Shown here: positions 50,108 to 61,848 of the stretch, piece by piece
How the letters are laid out: each line of letters starts with the position of its first letter
Numbering within the stretch: position 1 is the stretch's first letter
Assembly: GCA_037893245.1 (NCBI GenBank)
Contig: JBAIAA010000094.1
Location: 1,426,001-1,490,000 of the forward strand
Length of the DNA stretch: 64,000 bases
Direction of reading: 5' to 3'
Source: Crossaster papposus
Taxonomy: Eukaryota; Echinodermata; Asteroidea; Velatida; Solasteridae
The notes under the pieces: generated by a model
What the model saw: the letters and a program-made list of their open reading frames with translations, nothing else
What the model was told of the DNA's origin: nothing
The model's database searches: none
Program-made: the position numbers and the translations under genes

Positions 50108-53100
50108 CAGCTCCAATATAAGTCCAGAAAATTGTCATCATTGGCAGCCACCTTTTCTTAGGTGTATCTATGTACACGTGTATTGGCGCATTGGCCTATG
50201 CCGCCAGTGCCCTGACGCATGAGTCTCACAGTTTTGGGTTTTTTCCAGTGAGAAATTTGGCAATATTTTGGCTCCGATGTCGACCTGGTGAGTGTCTCTT
50301 CATTCTCGAACAACGTTGAGGTTCGCAGCTCAGATATAAGTCGAGAAAATTAACCTCATTCCTAGCCATGTTTTCTTGTGTGTATCTATGTACACGTGAA
50401 TTGCCGCATAGGCCTATGCCGTCAGTGCCCTGACGCATGAGTCTCACAGTTTGGGTTCTTTCCATTGAGAGATTTGGCAATATTTTGGCTCAGATGTCGA
50501 GCTGGTGAGTGTCTCTTCATTCTCGAACAACCTTGAGGTTCGCAGCTCCAATATAAGTCGAGAAAATTGTCATCATTGGCAGCCACCTTTTCTTAGGTGT
50601 ATCTATGTACACGTGTATTGGCGCATTGGCCTATGCCGCCAGTGCCCTGACGCATGAGTCTCACAGTTTTGGGTTCTTTCCATTGAGAAATTTGGCAATA
50701 TTTTGGCTCAGATGTCGAGCTGGTGAGTGTCTCTTCATTCTCGAGCAACGTTGAGGTTCGCAGCTCAAATATAAGTCGAGAAAATTATCCTCATTCGCAG
50801 CCACCTTTTCTGATGTGTATGTTTGTACACGTGTATTGCCGCATAGGCCTATGCCGTCAGTGCCCTGACGCATGGGTCTCACGGTTTGGGTTTTTTTCCA
50901 GTGAGAAATTTGGCAATATTTTGGCTCCGATGTCGAGCTGGTGAGTGTCTCGTCATTCTCGAACAACGTTGAGGTTCTCAGCTCAGATATAAGTCGAGAA
51001 AATTATCCTCATTCGCAGCCACCTTTTCTGATGTGTATGTTTGTACACGTGTATTGCCGCATTGGCCTATTCCGCCAGTGGCCTGACGCATGAGTCTCAC
51101 GGTTTGGGTTTTTTCCAGTGAGAAATTTGGCAATATTTTGGCTCAGATGTCGAGCTGGTGAGTGTCTCTTCATTCTCGAACAAAGTTGAGGTTCGCAGCC
51201 CAGACATAAGTCGAGAAAATTATCCTCATTCGCAGCCATGTTTTCTTATGTGTATCTATGTACACGTGTATTGCCGCATAGGCATATGTCGCCAGTGCCC
51301 TGACGCATGAGTCTCACAGTTTGGGTTCTTTCCATTGAGAAATTTGGCAATATTTTGGCTCAGATGTCGAGATGGTTAGTGTCTCTTCATTCTCGAACAA
51401 CGTTGAGGTTCGCAGCTAAAATAAAAGTCGAAAAAAATATCCTCATTCGCAGCAACCTTTTCTTATGTGTATGTTTGTACACGTGTATTGCCGCATAGGC
51501 CTATGCCGCCAGTGGCCTGACGCATGAGTCTCACGGTTTAAGTTTTTTTCCAGTGGGAAGTTTGGCAATATTTTGGCTCCGATGTCGAGCTGGTGAGTGT
51601 CTCTTCATTCTCGAACAACGTTGAGGTTCGCAGCTCAAATATAAGTCGAGAAAATTATCCTCATTCGCAGCCATGTTTTCTTATGTGTATCTATGTACAC
51701 GAGTATTGCCGCATTGGCCTAGGTCGCCAGTGCCCTGACGCATGAGTCTCACAGTTTGGGTTCTTTCTATTGAGAAATTTGGCTATATTTTGGCTCCGAT
51801 GTCGAGCTGGTGAGTGTCTCTTCATTCTCGAACAACGTTGAGGTTCGCAGCTCAAATATAATCGAGAAAATTATCCTCATTCGCAGCCACCTTTTCTGAG
51901 GTGTATCTATGTACACGTGTATTGGCGCATTGGCCTATGCCGCCAGTGCCCTGACGCATGAGTCTCACAGTTTTGGGTTCTTTCCATTGAGAAATTTGGC
52001 AATATTTTGGCTCAGATGTCGAGCTGGTGAGTGTCTCTTCATTCTCGAGCAACGTTGAGGTTCGCAGCTCAAATATAAGTCGAGAAAATAATCCTCATTC
52101 GCAGCCACCTTTTCTGATGTGTATGTTTGTACACGTGTATTGCCGCATAGGCCTATGCCGTCAGTGCCCTGACGCATGGGTCTCACGGTTTGGGTTTTTT
52201 TCCAGTGAGAAATTTGGCAATATTTTGGCTCCGATGTCGAGCTGGTGAGTGTCTCGTCATTCTCGAACAACGTTGAGGTTCTCAGCTCAGATATAAGTCG
52301 AGAAAATTATCCTCATTCGCAGCCACCTTTTCTTATGTGTATGTTTGTACACGTGTATTGCCGCATAGGCCTATGCCGCCAGTGGCCTGACGCATGAGTC
52401 TCACGGTTTGGGTTTTTTCCAGTGAGAAATTTGGCAATATTTTGGCTCCGATGTCGAGCTGGTGAGTGTCTCGTCATTCTCGAACAACGTTGAGGTTCTC
52501 AGCTCAGATATAAGTCAAGAAAATTATCCTCATTCGCAGCCACCTTTTCTTATGTTTATGTTTGTACACGTGTATTGCCGCATAGGCCTATGCCGCCAGT
52601 GGCCTGCCGCATGAGTCTCACGGTTTGGGTTCTTTCTATTGAGAAATTTGGCAATATTTTGGCTCAGATGTTGAGCTGGTGAGTGTCTCTTCATTCTCAA
52701 ACAACGTTGAGGTTCGCAGGTCAAATATAAGTCGAGAAAATTATCCTCATTCGCAGCCACCTTTTCTGATGTGTATGTTTGTACATGTGTATTGCCGCAT
52801 TGGCCTATGCCGCCAGTTCCCTGACGCATGAGTCTCACGGTTTGGGTTCTTTCTATTGAGAAATTTGGCAATATTTTGGCTCCGATGTCGAGCTGGTGAG
52901 TGTCTCTTCATTCTCGAACAACGTTGAGGTTCGCAGCTAAGATATAAGTCGAGAAAATTATCCTCATTCGCAGCCACCTTTTCTTATGTGTATGTTTGTA
53001 CACGTGTATTGCCGCATTGGCCTATGCCGCCAGTGCCCTGACGCATGAGTCTCACAGTTTGGGTTCTTTCTATTGAAAAATTTGGCAATATTTTGGCTCC

Positions 53101-53546
53101 GATGTCGAGCTGGTGAGTGTCTCTTCATTCTCGAACAACGTTGAGGTTCGCAGCTCAAATATAAGTCGACAAAATTATCCTCATTCGCAGCCATGTTTTC
53201 TTATGTGTATCTATGTACACGTGTATTGCCGCATAGGCCTATGTCGCCAGTGCCCTGACGCATGAGTCTCACAGTTTGGGTTCTTTCTATTGAGAAATTT
53301 GGCAATATTTTGACTCACATGTCGAGCTGGCGAGTGTCTCTACATTCTCGAACAACGTTGAGGTTCGCAGCTCAGATATAAGTCTAGAAAATTATCCTCA
53401 TTCGCAGCCATGTTTTCTTATGTGTATATATGTACACGTGTATTGCCGCATTGGCCTATGTCGCCAGTGCCCTGACGCATGAGTCTCACAGTTTGGGTCC
53501 TTTCCATTGAGAAAGTTGGCAATATTTTGGTTCAGATGTCGAGCTG

Positions 53547-53644
53547 GTGAGTGTCTCTTCATTCTCGAACAACGTTGAGGTTCCCAGCTAAGATATAAGT
53601 CGAGAAAATAATCCTCATTCGCAGCCACCTTTTCTGATGGGTAT
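53547..53644. repeat. 98-bp truncated monomer at the zone III/IV junction
   Basis: Starts of GTGAGTGTCTC are 98 bp apart. The monomer runs to CACCTTTTCTGATGGGTAT and then jumps to the next GTGAGTG, so 119 bp are missing. Only one copy was seen. The undeleted relative is at 56900-57116. The truncation coincides with the left edge of the block repeated at 1,736 bp, so it may mark a recombination breakpoint. Confidence 0.85.
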
Positions 53645-53689
53645 GTGAGTGTCTCTTCATTCTCGAACAACGTTGAGGTTCGCAGCTCA

Positions 53690-54570
53690 GATATAAGTCG
53701 AGAAAATTATCCTCAATTGCAGCCACCTTTTCTGATGTGTATCTATGTACACGTGTATTGTCGCACTAGCCTATGTCGCCAATGCCCTGACTCATGAGTC
53801 TCACAGTTTGGGTTTTTTCCATTGAGAAATTTGTCAATATTTTGGCTCAGATGTCGAGCTGGTGAGTGTCTCTTCATTCTCGAACAACGTTGAGGTTCGC
53901 AGCTCAAATATAAGTCGAGAAAATTATCCTCATTCGCAGCCATGTTTTTTTATGTGTATCTATGTACACATGTATTGCCGCACTGGCCTATGTCGCCAGT
54001 GCCCTGACTCATGAGTCTCACAGTTTGGGTTCTTTCCATTGAGGAAGTTGGCAATATTTTGGCTCAGATGTCGAGCTGGAGAGTGTCTCTTCATTCTCGA
54101 ACAACGTTGAGGTTCGCAGCTCAGATACAAGTCGAACAAATTATCCTCATTCGCAGCCATGTTTTCTTATGTGTATCTATGTACACGTGTATTGTCGCAC
54201 TAGCCTATGTCGCCAATGCCCAGACTCATGAGTCTCACAGTTTGGGTTCTTTCTATTGAGAAATTTGGCAATATTTTGGCTCAGATGTCGAGCTGGTGAG
54301 TGTCTCTTCATTCTCGAACAACGTTGAGGTTCGCAGCTCAAATATAAGTCGAGAAAATTATCCTCATTCGCAGCCATGTTTTCTTCTGTGTATCTATGTA
54401 CACGTGTATTGCCGCATAGGCCTATGTCGCCAGTGCCCTGACGCATGAGTCTCACAGTTTGGGTTCTTTCTATTGAGAAATTTGGCAATATTATGGCTCA
54501 GATGTTGAGCTGGAGAGTGTCTCTTCATTCTCGAACAACGTTGAGGTTTGCAGCTAAGATATAAGTCGAG
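53690..54570. repeat. Zone IV segment repeated at 1,736 bp, copy 1
   Basis: Four monomers recur exactly 8 x 217 bp downstream at 55426-56306. Rare shared variants are TCCTCAATTGCAGCCACC (near 53711 and 55447), GCACTAGCCTATGTCGCC, CATGTTTTTTTATG, TTGAGGAAGTTGGC, GATACAAGTCGAACAAATT and TTCTTCTGTG. I saw no difference in the parts compared by eye, implying recent duplication. Confidence 0.83.
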
Positions 54571-55425
54571 AAAATAATCCTCATTCGCAGCCACCTTTTC
54601 TGATGTGTATGTTTGTACACGTGTATTGCCGCATAGGCCTATGCCGCCAGTGGCCTGACGCATGAATCTCATAGTTTGGGTTCTTTCCATTGAGAAATTT
54701 GGCAATATTTTGTCTCAGATGTCGAGCTGGTGAATGTCTCTTCATTCTCGAACAACGTTGAGGTTCGCAGCTCAGATATAAGTCGAGAAAATTATCCTCA
54801 TTCGCAGCCACCTTTTGTTATGTGTATGTTTGTACACGTGTATTGCCGCATTGGGCTATGTCGCCAGTGCCCTGACGCATGAGTCTCACGGTTTGGGTTT
54901 TTTCCAGTGAGAAATTTGGCAATATTTTGGCTCAGATGTTGAGCTGGTGAGTGTCTCTTCATTTTCAAACAACGTTGAGGTTTGCAGCTAAGATATAAGT
55001 CGAGAAAATTATCCTCATTCGCAGCAATGTTTTCTTATGTGTATCTATGTACACGTGTATTGCCGCACTGGCCTATGTCGCAAGTGCCCTGACTCATGAG
55101 TCTCACAATTTGGGTTCTTTCCATTGAGAAATTTGGCAATATTTTGGCTTAGATGTCGATCTGGAGAGTGTCTCTTCATTCTCGAACAACGTTGAGGTTC
55201 GCAGCTAAGATATAAGTCGAGAAAATTATCCTCATTCGCAGCAATGTTTTCTTATGTGTATCTATGTACACGTGTATTGCCGCACTGGCCTATGTCGCCA
55301 GTGCCCTGACTCATGAGTCTCACAATTTGGGTTCTTTCCATTGAGAAATTTGGCAATATTTCGGCTCCGATGTCGAGCTGGTGAGTGTCTCTTCATTCTC
55401 GAACAACGTTGAGGTTCGCAGCTCA

Positions 55426-56306
55426 GATATAAGTCGAGAAAATTATCCTCAATTGCAGCCACCTTTTCTGATGTGTATCTATGTACACGTGTATTGTCGC
55501 ACTAGCCTATGTCGCCAATGCCCTGACTCATGAGTCTCACAGTTTGGGTTTTTTCCATTGAGAAATTTGTCAATATTTTGGCTCAGATGTCGAGCTGGTG
55601 AGTGTCTCTTCATTCTCGAACAACGTTGAGGTTCGCAGCTCAAATATAAGTCGAGAAAATTATCCTCATTCGCAGCCATGTTTTTTTATGTGTATCTATG
55701 TACACATGTATTGCCGCACTGGCCTATGTCGCCAGTGCCCTGACTCATGAGTCTCACAGTTTGGGTTCTTTCCATTGAGGAAGTTGGCAATATTTTGGCT
55801 CAGATGTCGAGCTGGAGAGTGTCTCTTCATTCTCGAACAACGTTGAGGTTCGCAGCTCAGATACAAGTCGAACAAATTATCCTCATTCGCAGCCATGTTT
55901 TCTTATGTGTATCTATGTACACGTGTATTGTCGCACTAGCCTATGTCGCCAATGCCCAGACTCATGAGTCTCACAGTTTGGGTTCTTTCTATTGAGAAAT
56001 TTGGCAATATTTTGGCTCAGATGTCGAGCTGGTGAGTGTCTCTTCATTCTCGAACAACGTTGAGGTTCGCAGCTCAAATATAAGTCGAGAAAATTATCCT
56101 CATTCGCAGCCATGTTTTCTTCTGTGTATCTATGTACACGTGTATTGCCGCATAGGCCTATGTCGCCAGTGCCCTGACGCATGAGTCTCACAGTTTGGGT
56201 TCTTTCTATTGAGAAATTTGGCAATATTATGGCTCAGATGTTGAGCTGGAGAGTGTCTCTTCATTCTCGAACAACGTTGAGGTTTGCAGCTAAGATATAA
56301 GTCGAG
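55426..56306. repeat. Zone IV segment repeated at 1,736 bp, copy 2
   Basis: This is the partner of 53690-54570. The left edge is where the truncated monomer at 53547-53644 joins copy 1. The right edge is where copy 1 continues with GAGAAAATAATCC and copy 2 with GAGAAAATTATCC. Copy 2 then runs into the 2,170-bp repeat series. Confidence 0.82.
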
Positions 56307-58080
56307 AAAATTATCCTCATTCGCAGCCACCTTTTCTGATGTGTATGTTTGTACACGTGTATTGCCGCATAGGCCTATGCCGCCAGTGGCCTGACACATG
56401 AGTCTCACGGTTTGGGTTTTTTCCAGTGAGAAATTTGGCAATATTTAGGCTCAGATGTTGAGCTGGAGAGTGTCTCTTCATTCTCGAACAATGTTGAGGT
56501 TCGCAGCTCAGATATAAGTCGAGAAAATTATCCTCATTCGCAGCAATGTTTTCTTATATGTATATATGTACACGTGTATTGCCGCACTGGCCTATGTCGC
56601 CAGTGCCCTGACTCATGAGTCTCACAGTTTGGGTTCTTTCCATTGAGAAATTTGGCAATATTTTGGCTTAGATGTCGAGCTGGAGAGTGTCTGTACATTC
56701 TCGAACAACGTTGAGGTTCGCAGCTCAGATATAAGTCTAGAAAATTATCCTCATTCGCAGTCATGTTTTCTTATGTGTATATATGTACACGTGTATTGCC
56801 GCATTGGCCTATGTCGCCAGTGCCCTGACGCATGAGTCTCACAGTTTGGGTCCTTTCCATTGAGAAAGTTGGCAATATTTTGGTTCAGATGTCGAGCTGG
56901 TGAGTGTCTCTTCATTCTCGAACAACGTTGAGGTTCCCAGCTAAGATATAAGTCGAGAAAATAATCCTCATTCGCAGCCACCTTTTCTGATGTGTATGTT
57001 TGTACACGTGTATTGCCGCATAGGCCTATGCCGCCAGTGGCCTGACGCATGAATCTCATAGTTTGGGTTCTTTCCATTGAGAAATTTGGCAATATTTTGT
57101 CTCAGATGTCGAGCTGGTGAATGTCTCTTCATTCTCGAACAACGTTGAGGTTCGCAGCTCAGATATAAGTCGAGAAAATTATCCTCATTCGCAGCCACCT
57201 TTTGTTATGTGTATGTTTGTACACGTGTATTGCCGCATTGGGCTATGTCGCCAGTGCCCTGACGCATGAGTCTCACGGTTTGGGTTTTTTCCAGTGAGAA
57301 ATTTGGCAATATTTTGGCTCAGATGTTGAGCTGGTGAGTGTCTCTTCATTTTCAAACAACGTTGAGGTTTGCAGCTAAGATATAAGTCGAGAAAATTATC
57401 CTCATTCGCAGCAATGTTTTCTTATGTGTATCTATGTACACGTGTATTGCCGCACTGGCCTATGTCGCAAGTGCCCTGACTCATGAGTCTCACAATTTGG
57501 GTTCTTTCCATTGAGAAATTTGGCAATATTTTGGCTTAGATGTCGATCTGGAGAGTGTCTCTTCATTCTCGAACAACGTTGAGGTTCGCAGCTAAGATAT
57601 AAGTCGAGAAAATTATCCTCATTCACAGCCACCTTTTCTTATGTGTATGTTTGTACACGTGTATTGCCGCATTGGCCTATGTCGCCAGTGCCCTGACGCA
57701 TGAGTCTCACGGTTTGGGTTTTTTCCCGTGAGAAATTTGGCAATATTTTGGCTCCGATGTCGAGCTGGTGAGTGTCTCTTCATTCTCGAACAACGTTGAG
57801 GTTCGCAGCTCAAATATAAGTCGAGAAAATTATCCTCATTCGCAGCCATGTTTTCTTATGTGTATCTATGTACACGTGTATTGCCGCATTAGCCTATGTT
57901 GCCAGTGCCCTGACGCATGAGTCTCACAGTTTGGGTTCTTTCCATTGAGAAATTTAGCAATATTTTGGCTCAGATGTCGAGCTGGTGAGTGTCTCTTCAT
58001 TCTCGAACAACGTTGAGGTTCGCAGCTCAAATATAAGTCGAGAAAATTATCCTCATTCGCAGCCATGTTTTGTTATGTGT
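56100..58080. repeat. Zone IV segment repeated at 2,170 bp, copy 1
   Basis: About nine monomers recur exactly 10 x 217 bp downstream (58270-60250). Shared markers include CAGCAATGTTTTCTTATATG, GTCTNTACATTC, CGCAGTCATGTTTTC with TGTATATATG, GGGTCCTTTCC with TTGAGAAAGTTGG, TTGTTATGTGTATG, and GCATTAGCCTATGTTGCC. After a further nine- or ten-monomer step the series appears again beyond the transposon (62325 onward). Confidence 0.83.
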
Positions 58081-58269
58081 ATCTATGTACACATGTATTG
58101 CCGCACTGGCCTATGTCGCCAGTGCCCTGACTCATGAGTCTCACAGTTTGGGTTCTTTCCATTGAGGAAGTTGGCAATATTTTGGCTCAGATGTCGAGCT
58201 GGAGAGTGTCTCTTCATTCTCGAACAACGTTGAGGTTCGCAGCTCAGATACAAGTCGAAAAAAGTATCC

Positions 58270-60250
58270 TCATTCGCAGCCATGTTTTCTTATGTGTATC
58301 TATGTACACGTGTATTGCCGCATAGGCCTATGTCGCCAGTGCCCTGACGCATGAGTCTCACAGTTTGGGTTCTTTCTATTGAGAAATTTGGCAATATTAT
58401 GGCTCAGATGTTGAGCTGGAGAGTGTCTCTTCATTCTCGAACAACGTTGAGGTTTGCAGCTAAGATATAAGTCGAGAAAATTATCCTCATTCGCAGCCAC
58501 CTTTTCTGATGTGTATGTTTGTACACGTGTATTGCCGCATAGGCCTATGCCGCCAGTGGCCTGACACATGAGTCTCACGGTTTGGGTTTTTTCCAGTGAG
58601 AAATTTGGCAATATTTTGGCTCAGATGTTGAGCTGGAGAGTGTCTCTTCATTCTCGAACAAAGTTGAGGTTCGCAGCTCAGATATAAGTCGAGAAAATTA
58701 TCCTCATTCGCAGCAATGTTTTCTTATATGTATCTATGTACACGTGTATTGCCGCACTGGCCTATGTCGCCAGTGCCCTGACTCATGAGTCTCACAGTTT
58801 GGGTTCTTTCCATTGAGAAATTTGGCAATATTTTGGCTTAGATGTCGAGCTGGAGAGTGTCTCTACATTCTCGAACAACGTTGAGGTTCGCAGCTCAGAT
58901 ATAAGTCTAGAAAATTATCCTCATTCGCAGTCATGTTTTCTTATGTGTATATATGTACACGTGTATTGCCGCATTGGCCTATGTCACCAGTGCCCTGACG
59001 CATGAGTCTCACAGTTTGGGTCCTTTCCATTGAGAAAGTTGGCAATATTTTGGTTCAGATGTCGAGCTGGTGAGTGTCTCTTCATTCTCGAACAACGTTG
59101 AGGTTCCCAGATAAGATATAAGTCGAGAAAATAATCCTCATTCGCAGCCACCTTTTCTGATGTGTATGTTTGTACACGTGTATTGCCGCATAGGCCTATG
59201 CCGCCAGTGGCCTGACGCATGAATCTCATAGTTTGGGTTCTTTCCATTGAGAAATTTGGCAATATTTTGTCTCAGATGTCGAGCTGGTGAATGTCTCTTC
59301 ATTCTCGAACAACGTTGAGGTTCGCAGCTCAGATATAAGTCGAGAAAATTATCCTCATTCGCAGCCACCTTTTGTTATGTGTATGTTTGTACACGTGTAT
59401 TGCCGCATTGGCCTATGTCGCCAGTGCCCTGACGCATGAGTCTCACGGTTTGGGTTTTTTCCAGTGAGAAATTTGGCAATATTTTGGCTCAGATGTTGAG
59501 CTGGTGAGTGTCTCTTCATTTTCAAACAACGTTGAGGTTTGCAGCTAAGATATAAGTCGAGAAAATTATCCTCATTCGCAGCAATGTTTTCTTATGTGTA
59601 TCTATGTACACGTGTATTGCCGCACAGGCCTATGTCGCCAGTGCCCTGACTCATGAGTCTCACAATTTGGGTTCTTTCCATTGAGAAATTTGGCAATATT
59701 TTGGCTTAGATGTCGAGCTGGAGAGTGTCTCTTCATTCTCGAACAACGTTGAGGTTCGCAGCTAAGATATAAGTCGAGAAAATTATCCTCATTCACAGCC
59801 ACCTTTTCTTATGTGTATGTTTGTACACGTGTATTGCCGCATTGGCCTATGTCGCTAGTGCCCTGACGCATGAGTCTCACGGTTTGGGTTTTTTCCAGTG
59901 AGAAATTTGGCAATATTTTGGCTCCGATGTCGAGCTGGTGAGTGTCTCTTCATTCTCGAACAACGTTGAGGTTCGCAGCTCAAATATAAGTCGAGAAAAT
60001 TATCCTCATTCGCAGCCATGTTTTCTTATGTGTATCTATGTACACGTGTATTGCCGCATTAGCCTATGTTGCCAGTGCCCTGACGCATGAGTCTCACAGT
60101 TTGTGTTCTTTTCATTGAGAAATTTAGCAATATTTTGGCTCAGATGTCGAGCTGGTGAGAGTCTCTTCATTCTCGAACAACGTTGAGGTTCGCAGCTCAA
60201 ATATAAGTCGAGAAAATTATCCTCATTCGCAGCCATGTTTTTTTATGTGT
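58270..60250. repeat. Zone IV segment repeated at 2,170 bp, copy 2
   Basis: This is the partner of 56100-58080. Differences include TGTCACCAG for TGTCGCCAG near 58983, CCAGATAAGATATAAG for CCAGCTAAG near 59108, and loss of the TTGGGCTATG variant near 59407. The series continues after the transposon: the monomer at 62770-63000 matches 59138-59368 at 3,632 bp, which equals 2,170 plus the 1,462-bp insertion. Confidence 0.82.
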
Positions 60251-60860
60251 ATCTATGTACACATGTATTGCCGCACTGGCCTATGTCGCCAGTGCCCTGA
60301 CTCATGAGTCTCACAGTTTGGGTTCTTTCTATTGAGAAATTTGGCAATATTTTGGCTCCGATGTCGAGCTGGTGAGTGTCTCTTCATTCTCGAACAACGT
60401 TGAGGTTCGCAGCTCAAATATAAGTCGAGAAAATTATCCTCATTCGCAGCCATGTTTTCTTATGTGTATCTATGTACAAGTGTATTGCCGCATAGGCCTA
60501 TGTCGCCAGTGCCCTGACGCATGAGTCTCACAGTTTGGGTTCTTTCTATTGAGAAATTTGGCAATATTTTGGCTCCGATGTCGAGCTGGTGAGTGTCTCT
60601 TCATTCTCGAACAACGTTGAGGTTCGCAGCTCTAATATAAGTCGAGAAAATTATCCTCATTCGCAGCCATGTTTTCTTATGTGTATCTATGTACACGTGT
60701 ATTGCCGCGTAGGCCTATGTCGCCAGTGCCCTGAAGCATGAGTCTCACAGTTTGGGTTCTTTATATTGAGAAATTTGGCAATATTTTGACTCACATGTCG
60801 AGCTGGTGAGTGTCTCTACATTCTCGAACAACGTTGAGGTTCGCAGCTCAGATATAAGTC

Positions 60861-60862
60861 TA
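60861..60862. other. Target-site duplication, left
   Basis: The TA directly precedes the left inverted repeat. It matches the TA after the right repeat, and the empty site has a single TA. Confidence 0.92.
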
Positions 60863-60884
60863 CACTCTAAAAACTGAAGTGTTA
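60863..60884 (+). repeat. Left terminal inverted repeat
   Basis: It starts CACTCTAAAAACTGAAGTGT and is 22 bp long. It is a perfect reverse complement of 62301-62322. A second shared motif, TAGCACTATCC followed by AGGTGCT, lies 25 bp further in (60910-60927). Its counterpart at the right end (TAGCACTATCCAAGTGCT in reverse complement) is only 5 bp from the repeat. Confidence 0.95.
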
Positions 60885-60910
60885 TAAATACATCCCTAAG
60901 TGTTAGATTT

Positions 60911-61116
60911 AGCACTATCCAGGTGCTTCCTGAGGGACTGCACCTCAAGTGCCATTTCAGCACTTGATGAAGTGTCAGCATTGCAGCACTATCTAAGTGC
61001 TGTGAAAGTGCTACCAATACAGCACTAATATAGTGTTGATTTAAGTCCTTTGTAGCACCATCTTGGTGTACATCCAGCACCCCAAGGTGCAATCCATACA
61101 GCACTTGATGAAGTGT
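60911..61116. repeat. Left subterminal cluster of 17-bp imperfect palindromes
   Basis: Seven units of the same 17-bp length and form start with AGCAC and end with GTGCT, GTGTT or a close variant. They are at 60911-60927, 60959-60975, 60985-61001, 61021-61037, 61054-61070, 61076-61092 and 61100-61116. Examples are AGCACTATCTAAGTGCT and AGCACTTGATGAAGTGT. The spacers differ, so this is not a simple tandem repeat. Subterminal repeats in DNA transposons can be transposase binding sites. That role here is inference. Confidence 0.85.
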
Positions 61117-61137
61117 CAGCATCCCAGCTAACCAAAA

Positions 61138-61259
61138 AACGTTCCATGAACGTTCTTACAACGTTACGGTAATGTTTCCGGAACGTTTGGAAAAAACGTT
61201 GCGGGAACGTAAATGTGTGAAGTTCTCTTGACGTCCTTTGAACGTTACAAAGAAACGTT
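61138..61259. repeat. AACGTT-rich segment in the transposon
   Basis: Seven copies of the palindromic hexamer AACGTT lie within 122 bp (61138, 61149, 61160, 61182, 61195, 61241 and 61254), plus AACGTA at 61206. Several are preceded by G and followed by C or T. The composition differs from the flanking AGCAC/GTGCT clusters, so the segment may be a nested short repeat. No clear target duplication was seen. Confidence 0.75.
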
Positions 61260-61761
61260 GTGAAATAACATTCGTACAACATTCAATGCACATTGGCAAG
61301 ATACACAAATCTACTGTTGAACACTCTAATTATGTACATGTACATATTCACTGCGTGTACAGATTACGTAATACTACATTAACTTATTACACATTGCAAT
61401 TACACATACATACATACAATAATAACCTATTCCTATTAGATATTACCTACTGAACACTTACTACAAACTTAGCTATTGCCGTTGTTAGTTTTATAGTTCG
61501 CTTTTTTGTCCACGAAAAAGTCACAGCAAATTTTTATGAATAATGTCAACATTTGAATACGAATAAAATGTAATGCGATTTTTGTCTCACTATTTGCCCA
61601 AAAATCAAAATTCAATCGAGGAATCGTTTGAATAATTACATATCATGGTCAAAAAAGTGAATTGTTGTACTAAATACCACAATTTAACATCGACTATTGT
61701 GAACACACATTTCCTCCCTTCTGATTGGTCAGTTGCTGTAGGTAAATTTCCTAATCGATAC
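61260..61761. other. AT-rich transposon interior without recognisable genes
   Basis: This stretch is AT-rich with simple TACATACATACA-like runs near 61405. The longest plus-strand frame around it is 71 codons (61238-61453). It lacks any DDE/D-type signature, and I do not recognise it as a protein. Nothing else is supported here. Confidence 0.6.
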
Positions 61762-61778
61762 AGCACCAATGAAGTGCT
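61762..61778. repeat. Internal 17-bp palindromic unit
   Basis: AGCACCAATGAAGTGCT has the same form and length as the units of the left cluster, but stands alone in the middle of the element. It is followed by ATATAAGTCCTT, similar to the text after the unit at 61021. Confidence 0.75.
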
Positions 61779-61811
61779 AATATAAGTCCTTCCTAGGCGT
61801 TACTTTTAAAT

Positions 61812-61848
61812 GGGCGGGGCAGTGGGGGCAGGGCGGGGTGGTTGGGGG
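61812..61848 (+). other. G-run cluster, possible G-quadruplex
   Basis: Six runs of three to five G occur within 37 bases (GGGCGGGGCAGTGGGGGCAG, then GGCGGGG and GGGGG), with loops of one to six bases. It is in strong contrast to the AT-rich surroundings. Four or more runs with short loops fit the usual quadruplex pattern. Formation in the cell is untested. Confidence 0.7.

Larger units (their letters stand above)
35081..53310. repeat. Satellite zone III
   Basis: Zone I markers reappear after zone II. AACCTCATTCCTAGCC occurs near 36230, 38405, 39055, 43183, 44702, 45788, 47525, 49481 and 50352, and AATTTAGCAAAATATTTT near 35261, 36566, 37869 and 47866. Additional local variants are GAACAACCTTGAGG with TCATCATTGGCAGCC, GTGTCTCGTCATTC, GGTTCTCAGCTCAG, CATGTTTCCTTATGTGTTT and GAGAGATTTGGCAATA. 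Local units recur at 652, 1,086, 1,521, 1,955 and 1,304 bp. Confidence 0.68.
1..60862. repeat. 217-bp satellite array, main block
   Basis: The same sequence recurs head to tail with a 217-bp period. The motif GTGAGTGTCTCTTCATTC begins at 1, 218 and 435 and continues at this spacing, apart from small indels and a few truncated monomers. The most constant part runs from this motif through AACAACGTTGAGGTTCGCAG and AAGTCGAGAAAATTATCCTC to CATTCGCAGCC. The middle and last third vary as linked haplotypes. All monomers I followed have the same orientation. The length is about 280 monomers by arithmetic. A period near one nucleosome plus linker is common for satellites. A centromeric or heterochromatic location is inference. 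No gene interrupts the block. Confidence 0.98.
53311..60862. repeat. Satellite zone IV
   Basis: From about 53.3 kb the monomers carry variants not seen before: CTGACTCATGAGTCTC, GCACTGGCC or GCACTAGCC, GAGCTGGAGAGTGTCTC, CAGCAATGTTTTC, TGTATATATGTACAC and GGGTCCTTTCC. Segments repeat at 1,736 bp (8 x 217) and 2,170 bp (10 x 217). The zone is interrupted by the transposon at 60863 and continues beyond it. Confidence 0.7.

Noticed and set aside
1-60862. Some two hundred open frames of 60-176 codons on both strands, with start codons and repeated peptides
   Set aside because: They are the same monomer read in different frames, overlap on both strands, and end according to monomer length modulo 3. 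There is no gene context, and variation does not appear to spare codons.
1-60862. CRISPR array or other spacer-containing repeat system
   Set aside because: The whole 217 bp is repeated, with no unique spacers between short repeats and no associated genes.
1-60862. Telomeric or simple-sequence repeats in the array
   Set aside because: No short telomere-like unit is repeated. The only microsatellite-like run is the 9-bp repeat inside the transposon.
61125-61280. Nested small transposon around the AACGTT segment
   Set aside because: No matching termini or target duplication could be fixed at its borders, so it is described only as a repeat-rich segment.
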